A stretch of 64,000 bases of DNA. It comes from Apibacter muscae (GTDB lineage: Bacteria; Bacteroidota; Bacteroidia; Flavobacteriales; Weeksellaceae). This document shows positions 22,276 through 31,052 of this stretch, one piece after another. The position numbers were made by a program, and so were the translations under genes. The notes beneath the pieces were generated by a model. It saw only the letters and a list, made by a program, of their open reading frames with translations. It was not told where the DNA came from and did not search any database. Location: positions 47,161-111,160 of the forward strand of contig NZ_SELG01000027.1 in assembly GCF_007845635.1 (NCBI RefSeq). Reading direction: 5' to 3'. Each line of letters starts with the position of its first letter. Within the stretch, counting starts at the first letter, position 1.

Positions 22276-23091
22276 TTACTTTGCTTTAGTATATGTAATT
22301 GTGTTTTCAGTAATAGTAGAAATGCCGTCTCTATCTATTCTTTCTTTCTTTAGGTAAGTAGGAAACCCATCTTGGTAGTTGTCCCAATTAAATTTAACCG
22401 TTTCATAAAGCTTAGAATTACTTTCCTCCATTGTAGATATTAGTTGGTTATATCTACCAAAGTCTTCATAGATAAAAGATAGCATCCAATCTGGAGTGGA
22501 AACATTTTTTAGATAACTATGATGACTATAATCATATTGATAAATCTTTTTACCAGTTGTTAAACCTTTTACAGTAAAAATATCAGAGATAGCATTAAAG
22601 AATTCATCGTACGCTATATCAGTAGTTAATGTTAGATTATTTTCTTCAAAATCTTCTAACTTGACTATAAAACCATTGTTAAGCGTAAATCTATACTTTA
22701 ACAATCCGGTATCTCCGTCTGTATCATTTACTATATTATTTCCCTCATAAGTAAAATTATGTGTTTCCCACAAGTATTCATTTTCTGGTGTTTCTAAATC
22801 CTCGTAGGCAGTTATTAGTTGTACAGGATTTCCTTGTGCATCATAATTAATCTTTGCTATGTACAATTCTGTATAATCTTTATAATGTTCCTCTTGCCTT
22901 AATTCTGTTATTTGATTTTTGTCATTATAAGTATATAAAACTTTATCTCCGTTATCTCCTAAAATAGATACTGGTAATAATTTATCAGACGAAAGAATTT
23001 CCTCTTCGTTAAGATTATCATCACTGCTACACGAAGTAATACAAACGGCTAATAATAAGATTAGATTTAATAGTAAAAAATGTTTTTTCAT
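22276..23091 (-). CDS. Predicted lipoprotein, tandem paralogue A
   Basis: The 271-residue protein has a lipoprotein signal peptide with ITSC (Cys21) followed by SSDD, as in many surface-exposed Bacteroidota lipoproteins. The body is beta-rich with repeated YD-like strands (KVLYTYNDKNQITELRQEE, KINYDAQGNPVQL, FNWDNYQDGFPTYLKKERI), like DUF4595/RHS-type repeat proteins. The function is unknown. It is a tandem duplicate of the next gene, sharing its start, the SILGDNGDK block and the ending SxITYTKAK. It has its own promoter and terminator. Confidence 0.72.
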   Translation of the reverse strand: MKKHFLLLNLILLLAVCITSCSSDDNLNEEEILSSDKLLPVSILGDNGDKVLYTYNDKNQITELRQEEHYKDYTELYIAKINYDAQGNPVQLITAYEDLETPENEYLWETHNFTYEGNNIVNDTDGDTGLLKYRFTLNNGFIVKLEDFEENNLTLTTDIAYDEFFNAISDIFTVKGLTTGKKIYQYDYSHHSYLKNVSTPDWMLSFIYEDFGRYNQLISTMEESNSKLYETVKFNWDNYQDGFPTYLKKERIDRDGISTITENTITYTKAK

Positions 23092-23108
23092 ATTTAGTTA
23101 ATTTTTTG

Positions 23109-23139
23109 CAAAGATATTATTATAGAGCTTTACTTGCAA
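23109..23139 (-). promoter_or_regulatory. Flavobacterial promoter of lipoprotein A
   Basis: On the reverse strand a TTG (23137-23139) is followed after 20 bases by TATCTTTG (23109-23116), an exact fit to the flavobacterial TTG-N(17-23)-TAnnTTTG consensus. It ends 17 bases before the ATG at 23091. Confidence 0.65.
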
Positions 23140-23180
23140 ACGTTTTTCTTTGGTATACATATCTCCCTAAGAAAATTCAA

Positions 23181-23212
23181 AAAACCACGAAGAAAAAATC
23201 CTCGTGTTTTTT
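23181..23212 (-). terminator. Degraded copy of the lipoprotein terminator
   Basis: The sequence AAAACCACGAAG...CTCGTGTTTTTT is a copy of the terminator at 22225-22258 that has lost one G of the stem, leaving a weaker hairpin behind the lipoprotein B gene. Confidence 0.45.
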
Positions 23213-23231
23213 ATAATGTTTTATAAGTTTA

Positions 23232-24068
23232 TTACTTTGCTTTAGTATATGTGATTGTGCTATTGGAAACAAATGGATTACCATTAATTTCCCTTTCCGT
23301 TTTTACATAGGTTGGAAAACTATCTATATATGAATCCCAAGTATATGTATCCATTTGTACATAATTTGGAGATTGTGTGTTTGAAGTCTCAAAATAATCT
23401 TCTTCTAATGTTGAAATTAATTGATTATTTTTTGCAAAATTTTCATTAACAAATGATAGTAGCCATTCAGGGGTAGATACATTTCTTAAAATACTACGCT
23501 GATTATAATCATACTGAAAATCGTATCTAGATGAAATTTTCCCTGCAAAACTTGTAACTTCCGAAATTATATTAAAATTTTGATCGTATTTAAATTCTGT
23601 TGTTCTATTTACCTTCCCATTTGATATCTCATCTTCTTTTACTAATAAATTATTATTTATTGTATACTTGTATCTTAAGATATTCGTATCAGCATCAATA
23701 ATATTAACAATGCTATCACCTTCATAAGTAAAATTATACTTATACCATATATAATCAACTAAAGGTGTATCAGGTTCTTCTTCAGCTATTTTCACTTGTA
23801 TAGGCTTTCCTTGTTCATCATAGGTAATCATTCTAAGATGAAGCCATATATAGTCCTTGTGCTGTTCTTCTTGCCTTATTTCTGTAATTTGATTTTTATC
23901 ATTGTATGTATATAAAATTTTATCTCCATTATCTCCTAAAATAGATACCGGCAATAATTTATCGGAAGAAATAGTATTTTCTTCATTAAAATTATCATCA
24001 CTGCTACAAGAAGTAATACAAATGGCTAAAAAAAAGAATAGATTTAAAAGTAAAAAATGTTTTTTCAT
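23232..24068 (-). CDS. Predicted lipoprotein, tandem paralogue B
   Basis: This 278-residue protein parallels lipoprotein A over its whole length: the same signal peptide with Cys21, the same VSILGDNGDK start of the mature part, and the same YTKAK end. The middle has diverged and carries a short insertion (SNTQSPNYVQMDTYTWDS). It is likely anchored on the outer membrane surface. I cannot name the substrate or partner. The pair probably arose by unequal exchange of a unit of roughly 970 bp that also carried promoter and terminator. Confidence 0.72.
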   Translation of the reverse strand: MKKHFLLLNLFFFLAICITSCSSDDNFNEENTISSDKLLPVSILGDNGDKILYTYNDKNQITEIRQEEQHKDYIWLHLRMITYDEQGKPIQVKIAEEEPDTPLVDYIWYKYNFTYEGDSIVNIIDADTNILRYKYTINNNLLVKEDEISNGKVNRTTEFKYDQNFNIISEVTSFAGKISSRYDFQYDYNQRSILRNVSTPEWLLSFVNENFAKNNQLISTLEEDYFETSNTQSPNYVQMDTYTWDSYIDSFPTYVKTEREINGNPFVSNSTITYTKAK

Positions 24069-24085
24069 ATTTAGTTAATTTTTTG

Positions 24086-24119
24086 CAAAAATAATATTAA
24101 TTACATTAATTAGTTGCAA
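24086..24119 (-). promoter_or_regulatory. Flavobacterial promoter of lipoprotein B
   Basis: On the reverse strand a TTG (24117-24119) precedes TATTTTTG (24086-24093) by 23 bases, matching the TTG-N(17-23)-TAnnTTTG consensus. The segment between the -7 box and the ATG is nearly identical to that of lipoprotein A. Confidence 0.6.
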
Positions 24120-24141
24120 TAATTAAGAAATAAAATTTCTG

Positions 24142-24149
24142 TACTTTTG
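24142..24149 (+). promoter_or_regulatory. Candidate -7 box for the hydroxyacid dehydrogenase gene
   Basis: TACTTTTG matches TAnnTTTG and lies 31 bases before the ATG at 24181. A TTG at 24114-24116 lies 25 bases upstream, slightly farther than the usual range. Confidence 0.4.
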
Positions 24150-24180
24150 AAATGACCTAATTCATTTAAATGTCATTTAT

Positions 24181-25158
24181 ATGAAAAAAGTATTTATTTC
24201 AGGAATAATCCCTAGGGTTGGTATTGATATGTTAAATGAGGAAGGATATACTGTAGAAGAGTGGTCCAATTCTAAACCCATAACTGAAAAAGAATTAATT
24301 AGCAAGTGCCAAAAAGCTGAGGCGTATCTTTGTATTATGTCTCAAGTTTCAGAAAATTTTCTGAAACAATGTAGCCATTTAAAAGTGATTGCAACCTACT
24401 CCGTCGGTTTTAATCATATTGATATTGCCACCGCAACTAAACTAAAGATCCCTATTGGGAATACTCCTGATGTACTTAGTAATGCTACTGCAGATTTAGC
24501 GTTCCTTTTAATGATAAATGTTTCCCGAAAAGCATTCTTTAATTATCGAAGGATTCTTGAAGGCAAATGGGAATCTTCTTTTAGTGCTACAAGATATTTG
24601 GGTCAAGAATTGGAAGGTAAAACTTTAGGAATCTTTGGAATGGGTCGAATAGGTTTAAAAATGGCTGAAAAATGCAGAAACGCCTATGGAATGAAAATTC
24701 TATACCATAATAGAAATAAAATTATTAATGATGAAAAGGAACTTAATGCTAGCTATGTTTCTTTTGAAGAATTATTATTGCAATCTGACGTTCTTAGTAT
24801 ACACGCACCTTTAAACTCTGAAAATTCTGGCATTTTTGATAAAAGTGCTTTTAATAAAATGAAACCTTCAGCCATTCTTATTAATACTGCCAGAGGTTCA
24901 ATTGTAAATGAAATAGATTTAATTACTGCCTTAGAAAACAAGCAAATATGGGGTGCGGGTTTAGATGTTACTGACCCTGAGCCTATTCAATTGGATAATC
25001 CTTTGTTGCAAATGGAGAATGTTGCTATAACACCACATATAGGATCTGCAACTGCTGAAACGAGAAATGCTATGGCTGTGCTTTGTGCGAAAAATATTAT
25101 TGCGGGTTTAAAAGGAGAAAAATTGCCTGGGATTGTAAATCCTGATGTTTATAAATAA
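24181..25158 (+). CDS. D-isomer-specific 2-hydroxyacid dehydrogenase (glyoxylate/hydroxypyruvate reductase-like)
   Basis: The 325-residue protein belongs to the NAD(P)-dependent D-2-hydroxyacid dehydrogenases. It shows the substrate-domain start (VFISGIIPRVGIDMLNEEGY), the Rossmann loop GIFGMGRIG (about residues 150-158), the NTARGSIVNE block with its catalytic Arg, a Glu in the DPEP region, and the HIGSAT His near residue 285. It reduces 2-oxoacids such as glyoxylate or hydroxypyruvate; the exact substrate cannot be read. It faces away from the lipoprotein genes and is followed 31 bp later by rnhB. Confidence 0.85.
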   Translation: MKKVFISGIIPRVGIDMLNEEGYTVEEWSNSKPITEKELISKCQKAEAYLCIMSQVSENFLKQCSHLKVIATYSVGFNHIDIATATKLKIPIGNTPDVLSNATADLAFLLMINVSRKAFFNYRRILEGKWESSFSATRYLGQELEGKTLGIFGMGRIGLKMAEKCRNAYGMKILYHNRNKIINDEKELNASYVSFEELLLQSDVLSIHAPLNSENSGIFDKSAFNKMKPSAILINTARGSIVNEIDLITALENKQIWGAGLDVTDPEPIQLDNPLLQMENVAITPHIGSATAETRNAMAVLCAKNIIAGLKGEKLPGIVNPDVYK

Positions 25159-25189
25159 ACTAATATAATAGTTATTATAATTTATTTTA

Positions 25190-25786
25190 TTGAAAAAAAA
25201 ATATTCCACATACCAATTTGAAGCTGCACTTGATGAAGTGGGTAGGGGTTGCTTAGCTGGCCCTGTCGTTGCAGCAGCAGTAATTTTACCCGCTGATTTT
25301 TATCACAAAGATATTAATGATTCTAAAAAGTTGTCTCCTAAAAAAAGAAAAGAACTGGGAGCAATCATTAAAGATAATTGTTTAAGCTATTCAATTGCAG
25401 AAGTTCCATCAAAAAAAATTGATGAAATTAATATTTTAAATGCAAGTTTTTTAGCAATGCATATTGCCATTGAAAAACTCTCCATAGTACCCGAATTTTT
25501 ACTTGTTGACGGCAACCGATTTAACCCCTACAAGAATATCCCTCATTTTTGTGCTATAAAAGGGGATGCAAATTTTTTAAATATTGCCTCTGCTTCTATT
25601 CTTGCTAAAAATTACAGAGATTCGTTAATGGAGAAACTGCATGAAAAATTTCCAAATTATTACTGGAATAAAAACATGGGATATCCAACTATTCAACATA
25701 GAAAGGCAATTCAAGAGTTTGGGATTACTAATTTTCATAGAAAAAGTTTTAACCTGTTTCCTATACAACTATCTCTAGAATTATAA
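25190..25786 (+). CDS. rnhB: Ribonuclease HII
   Basis: The 198-residue protein has the RNase HII signature DEVGRGCLAGPVVAAAVIL near the N-terminus, with the first catalytic acidic pair in DEVGRG, then NDSKKLSPKKR, a later catalytic Asp in LVDGNRF, and the GDANFLNIASASILAK block. It cuts the RNA strand of RNA-DNA hybrids and single ribonucleotides in DNA. The frame has only TTG at 25190 as a plausible start, before the KKKYSTYQFEAALDEVG sequence. It ends 47 bp before the arabinose-type operon. Confidence 0.93.
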   Translation: MKKKYSTYQFEAALDEVGRGCLAGPVVAAAVILPADFYHKDINDSKKLSPKKRKELGAIIKDNCLSYSIAEVPSKKIDEINILNASFLAMHIAIEKLSIVPEFLLVDGNRFNPYKNIPHFCAIKGDANFLNIASASILAKNYRDSLMEKLHEKFPNYYWNKNMGYPTIQHRKAIQEFGITNFHRKSFNLFPIQLSLEL

Positions 25787-25833
25787 TTATTTTATATATA
25801 TTTGCTAACTAAAACTATAAAATTCAATAAATT

Positions 25834-26697
25834 GTGAATTTTTTAAAATTAATTAGAATTCATCAATGGGTTAAAAATATTTTTGTTTTTCTCCCTATTT
25901 TTTTTGCAGGAAAACTATTAGATTTAAATCTTGTAATAAATTCATTTTTTGGCTTTTTGGCTTTTTCTTTTATTGCGAGTTCCATATATATTATTAATGA
26001 TTATGTTGACATTGAAAGTGATAAAAAGCATCCTGAAAAAAAGAATCGTCCTTTAGCTAGCGGAAAAATTAAGAAATCTGAAGCGATTATAATTCTTTTA
26101 TTTTTACTCTTATTTTCCTTTAGTATCTGTTTATACTTGAAATCTTGGACATTATCACTTTTTATTATTGCCTATTTTCTTATGAATCTTGCCTACAGTT
26201 TTAGGTTAAAACATGTTGCAATAATAGACGTAATTATTATTGCTCTGGGTTTTCTATTTAGAGTCTTTGTGGGTGGTGCTGCAACTGGATTGCCTATCTC
26301 TATATGGGCCATACTTTTAACTTTTTTTCTAGCTCTAGTAATGGGAATTGGTAAAAGAAGAGGGGAATTAATTAATGCAAATCTTACGGGTAAAACAAGG
26401 AAAGCTTTGGATGGCTATAATTTACAGTTTACAGATACTGTAATGACTGTAATTTCTACTTGCGCAATTTTATGTTACATTATGTATACGTTAGACCCTA
26501 CTGTTATGCATAACATCCATAAAGATATTGTGTATACGTCTTTGTTTGTGGTAATAGGAATTTTAAGATATTTACAATTAACTTTTGTATTTAATAAAAC
26601 TGAATCACCTACGAAAGTTGTTTACAAGGATTTATTCCTTCAAGTAGATTTAATATTATGGATAATTTCAATTTTTATTCTAAAATATTCTATTTAA
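25834..26697 (+). CDS. UbiA-family decaprenyl-phosphate phosphoribosyltransferase
   Basis: The 287-residue integral membrane protein (about eight or nine helices) has the UbiA polyprenyl-binding motif NDYVDIESDKKHP (residues about 50-62) and the RPLASGKI follow-up typical of the phosphoribosyltransferase branch (Rv3806c-like) rather than quinone enzymes. It would transfer phosphoribose from PRPP to a polyprenyl phosphate, the first step towards polyprenyl-phosphoryl-arabinose. The start is GTG at 25834. It is followed after 12 bp by the DprE1-like gene, which supports the assignment. Confidence 0.85.
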   Translation: MNFLKLIRIHQWVKNIFVFLPIFFAGKLLDLNLVINSFFGFLAFSFIASSIYIINDYVDIESDKKHPEKKNRPLASGKIKKSEAIIILLFLLLFSFSICLYLKSWTLSLFIIAYFLMNLAYSFRLKHVAIIDVIIIALGFLFRVFVGGAATGLPISIWAILLTFFLALVMGIGKRRGELINANLTGKTRKALDGYNLQFTDTVMTVISTCAILCYIMYTLDPTVMHNIHKDIVYTSLFVVIGILRYLQLTFVFNKTESPTKVVYKDLFLQVDLILWIISIFILKYSI

Positions 26698-26709
26698 ATT
26701 TACTAAATC

Positions 26710-28038
26710 ATGGAAAAAAAAAGCAAGCCTGACACTATTGAAATTACCAATTGGGGGAAATACCCTTTGGTTAAAACAAATTTCCATCAAACATCAAATA
26801 TATCAGAAATTCAAAAAATTATAAAGGAAAGTCATTCAATTATACCTAGAGGCAATGGCAGATCTTATGGGGATAATTCTTTAAATAAGGAAAATATTTT
26901 ATCAACTTTAAGACTAAATAAATTTCTCTCTTTTGATAGAGAGAATGGTATTTTTGAGTGTGAATCTGGTGTTATCTTATCAGATATCCTAGATACTATT
27001 GTACCGGAAGGTTTTTTCCTACCAGTAACTCCCGGGACCAAACTAATTAGTATTGGTGGAGCTATTGGTTCAGATGTACATGGAAAAAACAATCATTCGG
27101 AAGGCTGTTTTGGTGACTATGTTTTAGATTTTAAAATTATAACTGAAGACGGCGAAATAAAAAAATGTTCTCCTACAGAAAATTCAGAATTATTTTGGAA
27201 TACCATTGGAGGAATGGGGCTAACAGGTATAATTATTTCTGCACGATTTTCATTAAAAAGAATAGAAACAGCTTATATTAAACAAAAAATTTTAAAAGCG
27301 GATAATCTTGAAGAAATATTTAAATATTTCGATGAATCGGAAAACTGGACATACAGTGTAGCATGGATCGATTGTTTACAAAAAGGAAAGCAAATGGGAA
27401 AATCTATTCTTATGATTGGAGAACATGCTAAGCTAGATGAATTGCCTACCAAATGGAAAAACCAACCGTTGCATGTTGAAAAGAAGCCTTTATTAAATGT
27501 TCCGATAGATTTCCCTTCATTTGTTCTTAATACATTAACAGTTAAGGCTTTTAATTTTTTATATTACTTTAAACAAAGAAAAAAAATTGTAAATAACTTT
27601 GTTGACTATAACACCTTTTTTTATCCATTAGATGCGATCAATAATTGGAATAGAATTTATGGAAAAAATGGATTTATACAATATCAGTTTATTATTCCAC
27701 GTGAGTCAGGAAAAAAAGGCATGACTGAAATCTTACAAACTATTGCTAAAAGTGGACAAGGATCTTTTCTAGCTGTTCTAAAGTTATACAAAAAAAGTAA
27801 TCCAAAGGCTCATAATTCTTTTCCTATAGATGGTTATAGTCTAGCTCTTGACTTTAAAATTAATTCTAAATTACCTTTGTTAGTAAAAGAGTTAGATGAA
27901 ATTGTAGAGCATTACGGAGGTAGAATTTATTTGGCTAAAGATGCTATGTCTAAAAAGGAATTAACAGACTATGTAAAAGTTCCAGAAACAAACAAATTTA
28001 ATTCTGTGCAACATACTCGTATTGCAAATGGAATATAG
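26710..28038 (+). CDS. dprE1: DprE1-like decaprenylphosphoryl-ribose oxidase
   Basis: The 442-residue FAD enzyme shows the flavin-binding PRGNGRSYGDNS block (about residues 47-58), VTPGTKLISIGGAIGSDVHG (about 111-130), and a C-terminal LAKDAMSK segment with the conserved Lys. This is the layout of DprE1, which oxidises the 2-OH of polyprenylphosphoryl ribose. The residue aligned with Cys387 of Mycobacterium tuberculosis, the covalent target of benzothiazinones (in GWNICVDF), appears here as Ala (GYSLALDF). The stop overlaps the next gene by 17 bp. Confidence 0.87.
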   Translation: MEKKSKPDTIEITNWGKYPLVKTNFHQTSNISEIQKIIKESHSIIPRGNGRSYGDNSLNKENILSTLRLNKFLSFDRENGIFECESGVILSDILDTIVPEGFFLPVTPGTKLISIGGAIGSDVHGKNNHSEGCFGDYVLDFKIITEDGEIKKCSPTENSELFWNTIGGMGLTGIIISARFSLKRIETAYIKQKILKADNLEEIFKYFDESENWTYSVAWIDCLQKGKQMGKSILMIGEHAKLDELPTKWKNQPLHVEKKPLLNVPIDFPSFVLNTLTVKAFNFLYYFKQRKKIVNNFVDYNTFFYPLDAINNWNRIYGKNGFIQYQFIIPRESGKKGMTEILQTIAKSGQGSFLAVLKLYKKSNPKAHNSFPIDGYSLALDFKINSKLPLLVKELDEIVEHYGGRIYLAKDAMSKKELTDYVKVPETNKFNSVQHTRIANGI

Positions 28039-29653
28039 TATGAAGAAAAATATTTATTTATTGCCAGCAATAACTGCAATAATCTATCTTGTTATAAACT
28101 TAGTTTACGTTTACTTTAGAAATTTCGATGAAGATGCTTATATACTATTTCGTTATGTAGAAATGGCTGTTGACGGTAATGGTATAGTTTTTTATCCAGG
28201 TGGAGAACATACAGAAGGTGCTACAGATTTTCTTTGGCTTATATTATTAATAATACTAGGTAAAATAGGTATAAATGTAGGAGTTGGAGCTATAATTTTA
28301 AATAGTTTTGGAGTTTATATTATTAATTATATTTTTTTTAAAACCTTATGTAAAGGGTTCAATTATAAAATTTCATATTTTATAGCTTTTCCTATTGCAA
28401 CCTTTTGGATTTTATTTTACCCAATAATAGCAGCCCTAGGAGGATTCAGCGTAATTTTATATAGCTCATTGATAGTATTACTATCCTATTTTTTATACAA
28501 TCAAAAATTTATAAATTTAATTCCTTATTTAGGGCTAACTATATCCTTATTTAGACCGGATGGTGCAATTATAGCAGTTACTTCTACCATATTAGGATTT
28601 TTAATATCCTATAAAAAATATTTTTTTCATTCGCTAATTGCCTTAACTCTTAGTATTATTTATTTTATTTGGAGATTCAATTATTTTGAAGAAATATTAC
28701 CGCTACCTATCTATGTTAAATCTAATGGTGGAATTTTACAGAATATTCTTTCTAATTTAAAAATTTTACTTTTTAATAAGCAAACTTTAATATTTACATT
28801 TTTATTTCTCTTAAGTTTAATTTTTATTAAAAAAATTAGATTCCGCTTATTATTTGCCTTTTTTCCTGTATTGATACATTTTCTAACCTTTACATTAATG
28901 CATCAATCTCAAAATGTAGGTTTTAGATTCCAAGCTCCTTTCTTTTTAGTTTTATATTATTTATTAATACTTATTACCATTTTCATAGCCTTGAGCTATA
29001 GAAATATATATATTGTTTTAATATTACCCCTTCTTATGCTTATTACCAGCATTAAAACCTATAAGCATTACTATTATACTTTAAACACTCTTGATTATAT
29101 AAATCAATTTACTTTTTTTCTAAGTAGAGATATTTTAAAAGGAAATGAAACATTATATATAACGGAGGCAGGAAGGTTCGCATATTGGAACACGAAACCT
29201 AACAAAATTATTGATGTTGTAGGGCTTAATAATCGATATTATGCAAAAAAAGAAGCTCCCTTAGATAACTCTAAAGATAAAATTGATATTCTTATGTGTT
29301 ACTGGGGAGGAAATAGTAAACCATTCTCTTTTTTCCAAAATAATATTATTTATAAGTTTACAAATATTAATCAATTTCAAAATATTATTCATGATTACAT
29401 AACACAAAATAAACATTCATCTGAAAAAACAGTTTTAGCAACCATGAATATACTATCATTCTTAAGTAAGAATTTTAATGATTATGACATAATTTTTGTT
29501 AAGATGGGAGGAGAAACTTCTGCACATGTTTATGGAATTAACAAAAAAATCAATATAAGTAATGATATTTTAAAGCTACTTATATGGTCTAATAATCATG
29601 AAAATTATAAATCATATATTAATTTAATCCAATTAAGAAAACATTTAAAATGA
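28022..29653 (+). CDS. GT-C membrane glycosyltransferase, AftB-like (probable arabinofuranosyltransferase)
   Basis: The 543-residue protein has about ten membrane helices and a soluble C-terminal domain. Right after the first helix it carries DEDAYILFRY (acidic pair in the first outside loop) and FYPGGEHTEGATDFLW. That pattern resembles AftB-type lipid-linked sugar arabinosyltransferases, whose first loop reads DDAF...RVEGYTN. Together with the UbiA, DprE1 and DprE2 genes, an arabinofuranosyltransferase that uses polyprenyl-phosphoryl-arabinose outside the inner membrane is the best reading. The acceptor glycan is unknown. It overlaps dprE1 by 17 bp and the next gene by four. Confidence 0.72.
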   Translation: MQMEYSMKKNIYLLPAITAIIYLVINLVYVYFRNFDEDAYILFRYVEMAVDGNGIVFYPGGEHTEGATDFLWLILLIILGKIGINVGVGAIILNSFGVYIINYIFFKTLCKGFNYKISYFIAFPIATFWILFYPIIAALGGFSVILYSSLIVLLSYFLYNQKFINLIPYLGLTISLFRPDGAIIAVTSTILGFLISYKKYFFHSLIALTLSIIYFIWRFNYFEEILPLPIYVKSNGGILQNILSNLKILLFNKQTLIFTFLFLLSLIFIKKIRFRLLFAFFPVLIHFLTFTLMHQSQNVGFRFQAPFFLVLYYLLILITIFIALSYRNIYIVLILPLLMLITSIKTYKHYYYTLNTLDYINQFTFFLSRDILKGNETLYITEAGRFAYWNTKPNKIIDVVGLNNRYYAKKEAPLDNSKDKIDILMCYWGGNSKPFSFFQNNIIYKFTNINQFQNIIHDYITQNKHSSEKTVLATMNILSFLSKNFNDYDIIFVKMGGETSAHVYGINKKINISNDILKLLIWSNNHENYKSYINLIQLRKHLK

Positions 29654-30378
29654 TCATACTAGGAACTACCTCCGATATATCTCAAGCTTTTATAGATAAA
29701 TTTTTATTTGAAAATAGCACTAAATATAAAAAAATCTATTTAGTAACCTCTAATGAAGAGGAAACTAAACGTTTTGCTCAACATATCTTAGTTAAATTTA
29801 AACAAGAATCTGAGATTATCTCTTTTGATTTAATGAAAGATATTGACTATTCTGTGTTTAATCATATAGATTCTGATTTACTTTTTTGTGCTTCTGGATA
29901 CCTTGGAAAGAATACGGAAGATGGTCTTTATAATCTTTCTAATACAAAACAAATTATCAACATAAACTATGCTAAATTAGTTCCACTTATCAATTATTTT
30001 GCTCAAAAATTTGAACAAAATAATAATGGTACAATCATAGGGCTTTCATCAGTAGCTGGATTGAGGGGAAGACAAAGCAACTTTATATATGGAAGTGCTA
30101 AAGCTGGATTTTTAACTTATCTTGATGGTCTTCGAAACTATTTATATTCTAAGAATGTACATGTTATGTCCGTAATTCCCGGATTTATGGATACTAAAAT
30201 GACTGCTGGAATGCCTCTACCCAAACCATTAACAGCTACACCCTCTAAAGCTGCATCTATCATTTATAAAGCTTATAAAAAGAAAAAAAATAAGATTTAT
30301 GTGACTTCTATTTGGTGGGCTATAATGACAATTATTAAGAATATACCTGAGTTTATTTTTAAAAAGTTAAAAATGTAA
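29650..30378 (+). CDS. dprE2: DprE2-like short-chain dehydrogenase/reductase
   Basis: The 242-residue protein is a short-chain dehydrogenase. It has an N-terminal nucleotide loop (ILGTTSDISQAF), the Ser in LSSVAGLRG, and a YGSAKAG Tyr-x-x-x-Lys catalytic block (about residues 150-156). A C-terminal extension with basic and hydrophobic residues (WWAIMTIIKNIP) may dock to the membrane. In mycobacteria DprE2 reduces the 2-keto product of DprE1 to give the arabinose lipid. The four-base overlap with the glycosyltransferase gene and the neighbouring dprE1 support the same role. Confidence 0.85.
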   Translation: MIILGTTSDISQAFIDKFLFENSTKYKKIYLVTSNEEETKRFAQHILVKFKQESEIISFDLMKDIDYSVFNHIDSDLLFCASGYLGKNTEDGLYNLSNTKQIININYAKLVPLINYFAQKFEQNNNGTIIGLSSVAGLRGRQSNFIYGSAKAGFLTYLDGLRNYLYSKNVHVMSVIPGFMDTKMTAGMPLPKPLTATPSKAASIIYKAYKKKKNKIYVTSIWWAIMTIIKNIPEFIFKKLKM

Positions 30379-30402
30379 TTTTATTTACTAATTATTAAAA
30401 TA

Positions 30403-30993
30403 ATGAATAATCGATTATATCTCTTTGATTTTGATGGTACACTAACCAATAAGGATACACTTTTTGATTTTCTCCAAATTTCATTTCCTCATATATATAA
30501 ATCTAGATTTATTAAATTTATTCCATTATTTTTACTATCAAAATTTAAGTTAGTAAATACTGAATTTGTAAAACAAACATTTATTTCTTCTTTTTTAAAA
30601 GGAAAATCTAAAGAAGAAATAAATGTTTTATCTCAAAATTATTTTAATAAAAGAATAAACAGTTTAATACATCCAAAAGCTCTACAATATCTAAAGAATA
30701 TAGAAAATACTAATGATAAATACATTGTCACTGCCTCGTTGGATATATGGGTTGAACCATTTGCAAATTTTTTTGGATTTCGTTTAATTAGTACAAAAGC
30801 AGAATTTAAAAATCAAATTTTTACTGGAAAATTTGCAACTCCCAATTGCAATGGCAAGGAAAAGGTTAAAAGAATTGTATGTGAAATACAGTTATCTCAA
30901 TTTAAAGAAATTTATGCCTTTGGGGATACTAAAGGTGATAAGTACATGCTTGAGCTATCAACTAATCCTCATTATAAATACTTTAACAGTTAA
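30403..30993 (+). CDS. HAD-IB family phosphatase of the arabinose-lipid operon
   Basis: The 196-residue protein has HAD motif I YLFDFDGTLTNKDTL (residues about 5-19) with the nucleophilic Asp, a later TASLDIWVEPFA stretch (motif II Thr/Ser), and FGDTKGDKYML (motif IV Asp pair). It follows the DprE2-like gene by 24 bp and is the last gene of the operon before a strong terminator. In mycobacteria the 5-phosphate of the phosphoribosyl lipid is removed by a separate phosphatase; this HAD enzyme would fill that step here. Substrate assignment is inferred from context. Confidence 0.75.
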   Translation: MNNRLYLFDFDGTLTNKDTLFDFLQISFPHIYKSRFIKFIPLFLLSKFKLVNTEFVKQTFISSFLKGKSKEEINVLSQNYFNKRINSLIHPKALQYLKNIENTNDKYIVTASLDIWVEPFANFFGFRLISTKAEFKNQIFTGKFATPNCNGKEKVKRIVCEIQLSQFKEIYAFGDTKGDKYMLELSTNPHYKYFNS

Positions 30994-31003
30994 ATACAAC
31001 ATA

Positions 31004-31044
31004 AAAAAAGGAGAGCTAAATTTAAAATTTAGCTCTCCTTTTTT
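31004..31044. terminator. Bidirectional terminator between convergent genes
   Basis: A perfect 20-bp inverted repeat (AAAAAAGGAGAGCTAAATTT and complement) separated by one base. The A and T ends give U tracts in both directions. It closes the rightward arabinose-lipid operon and the leftward gene that ends at 31053. Confidence 0.9.
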
Positions 31045-31052
31045 ATTGATTA

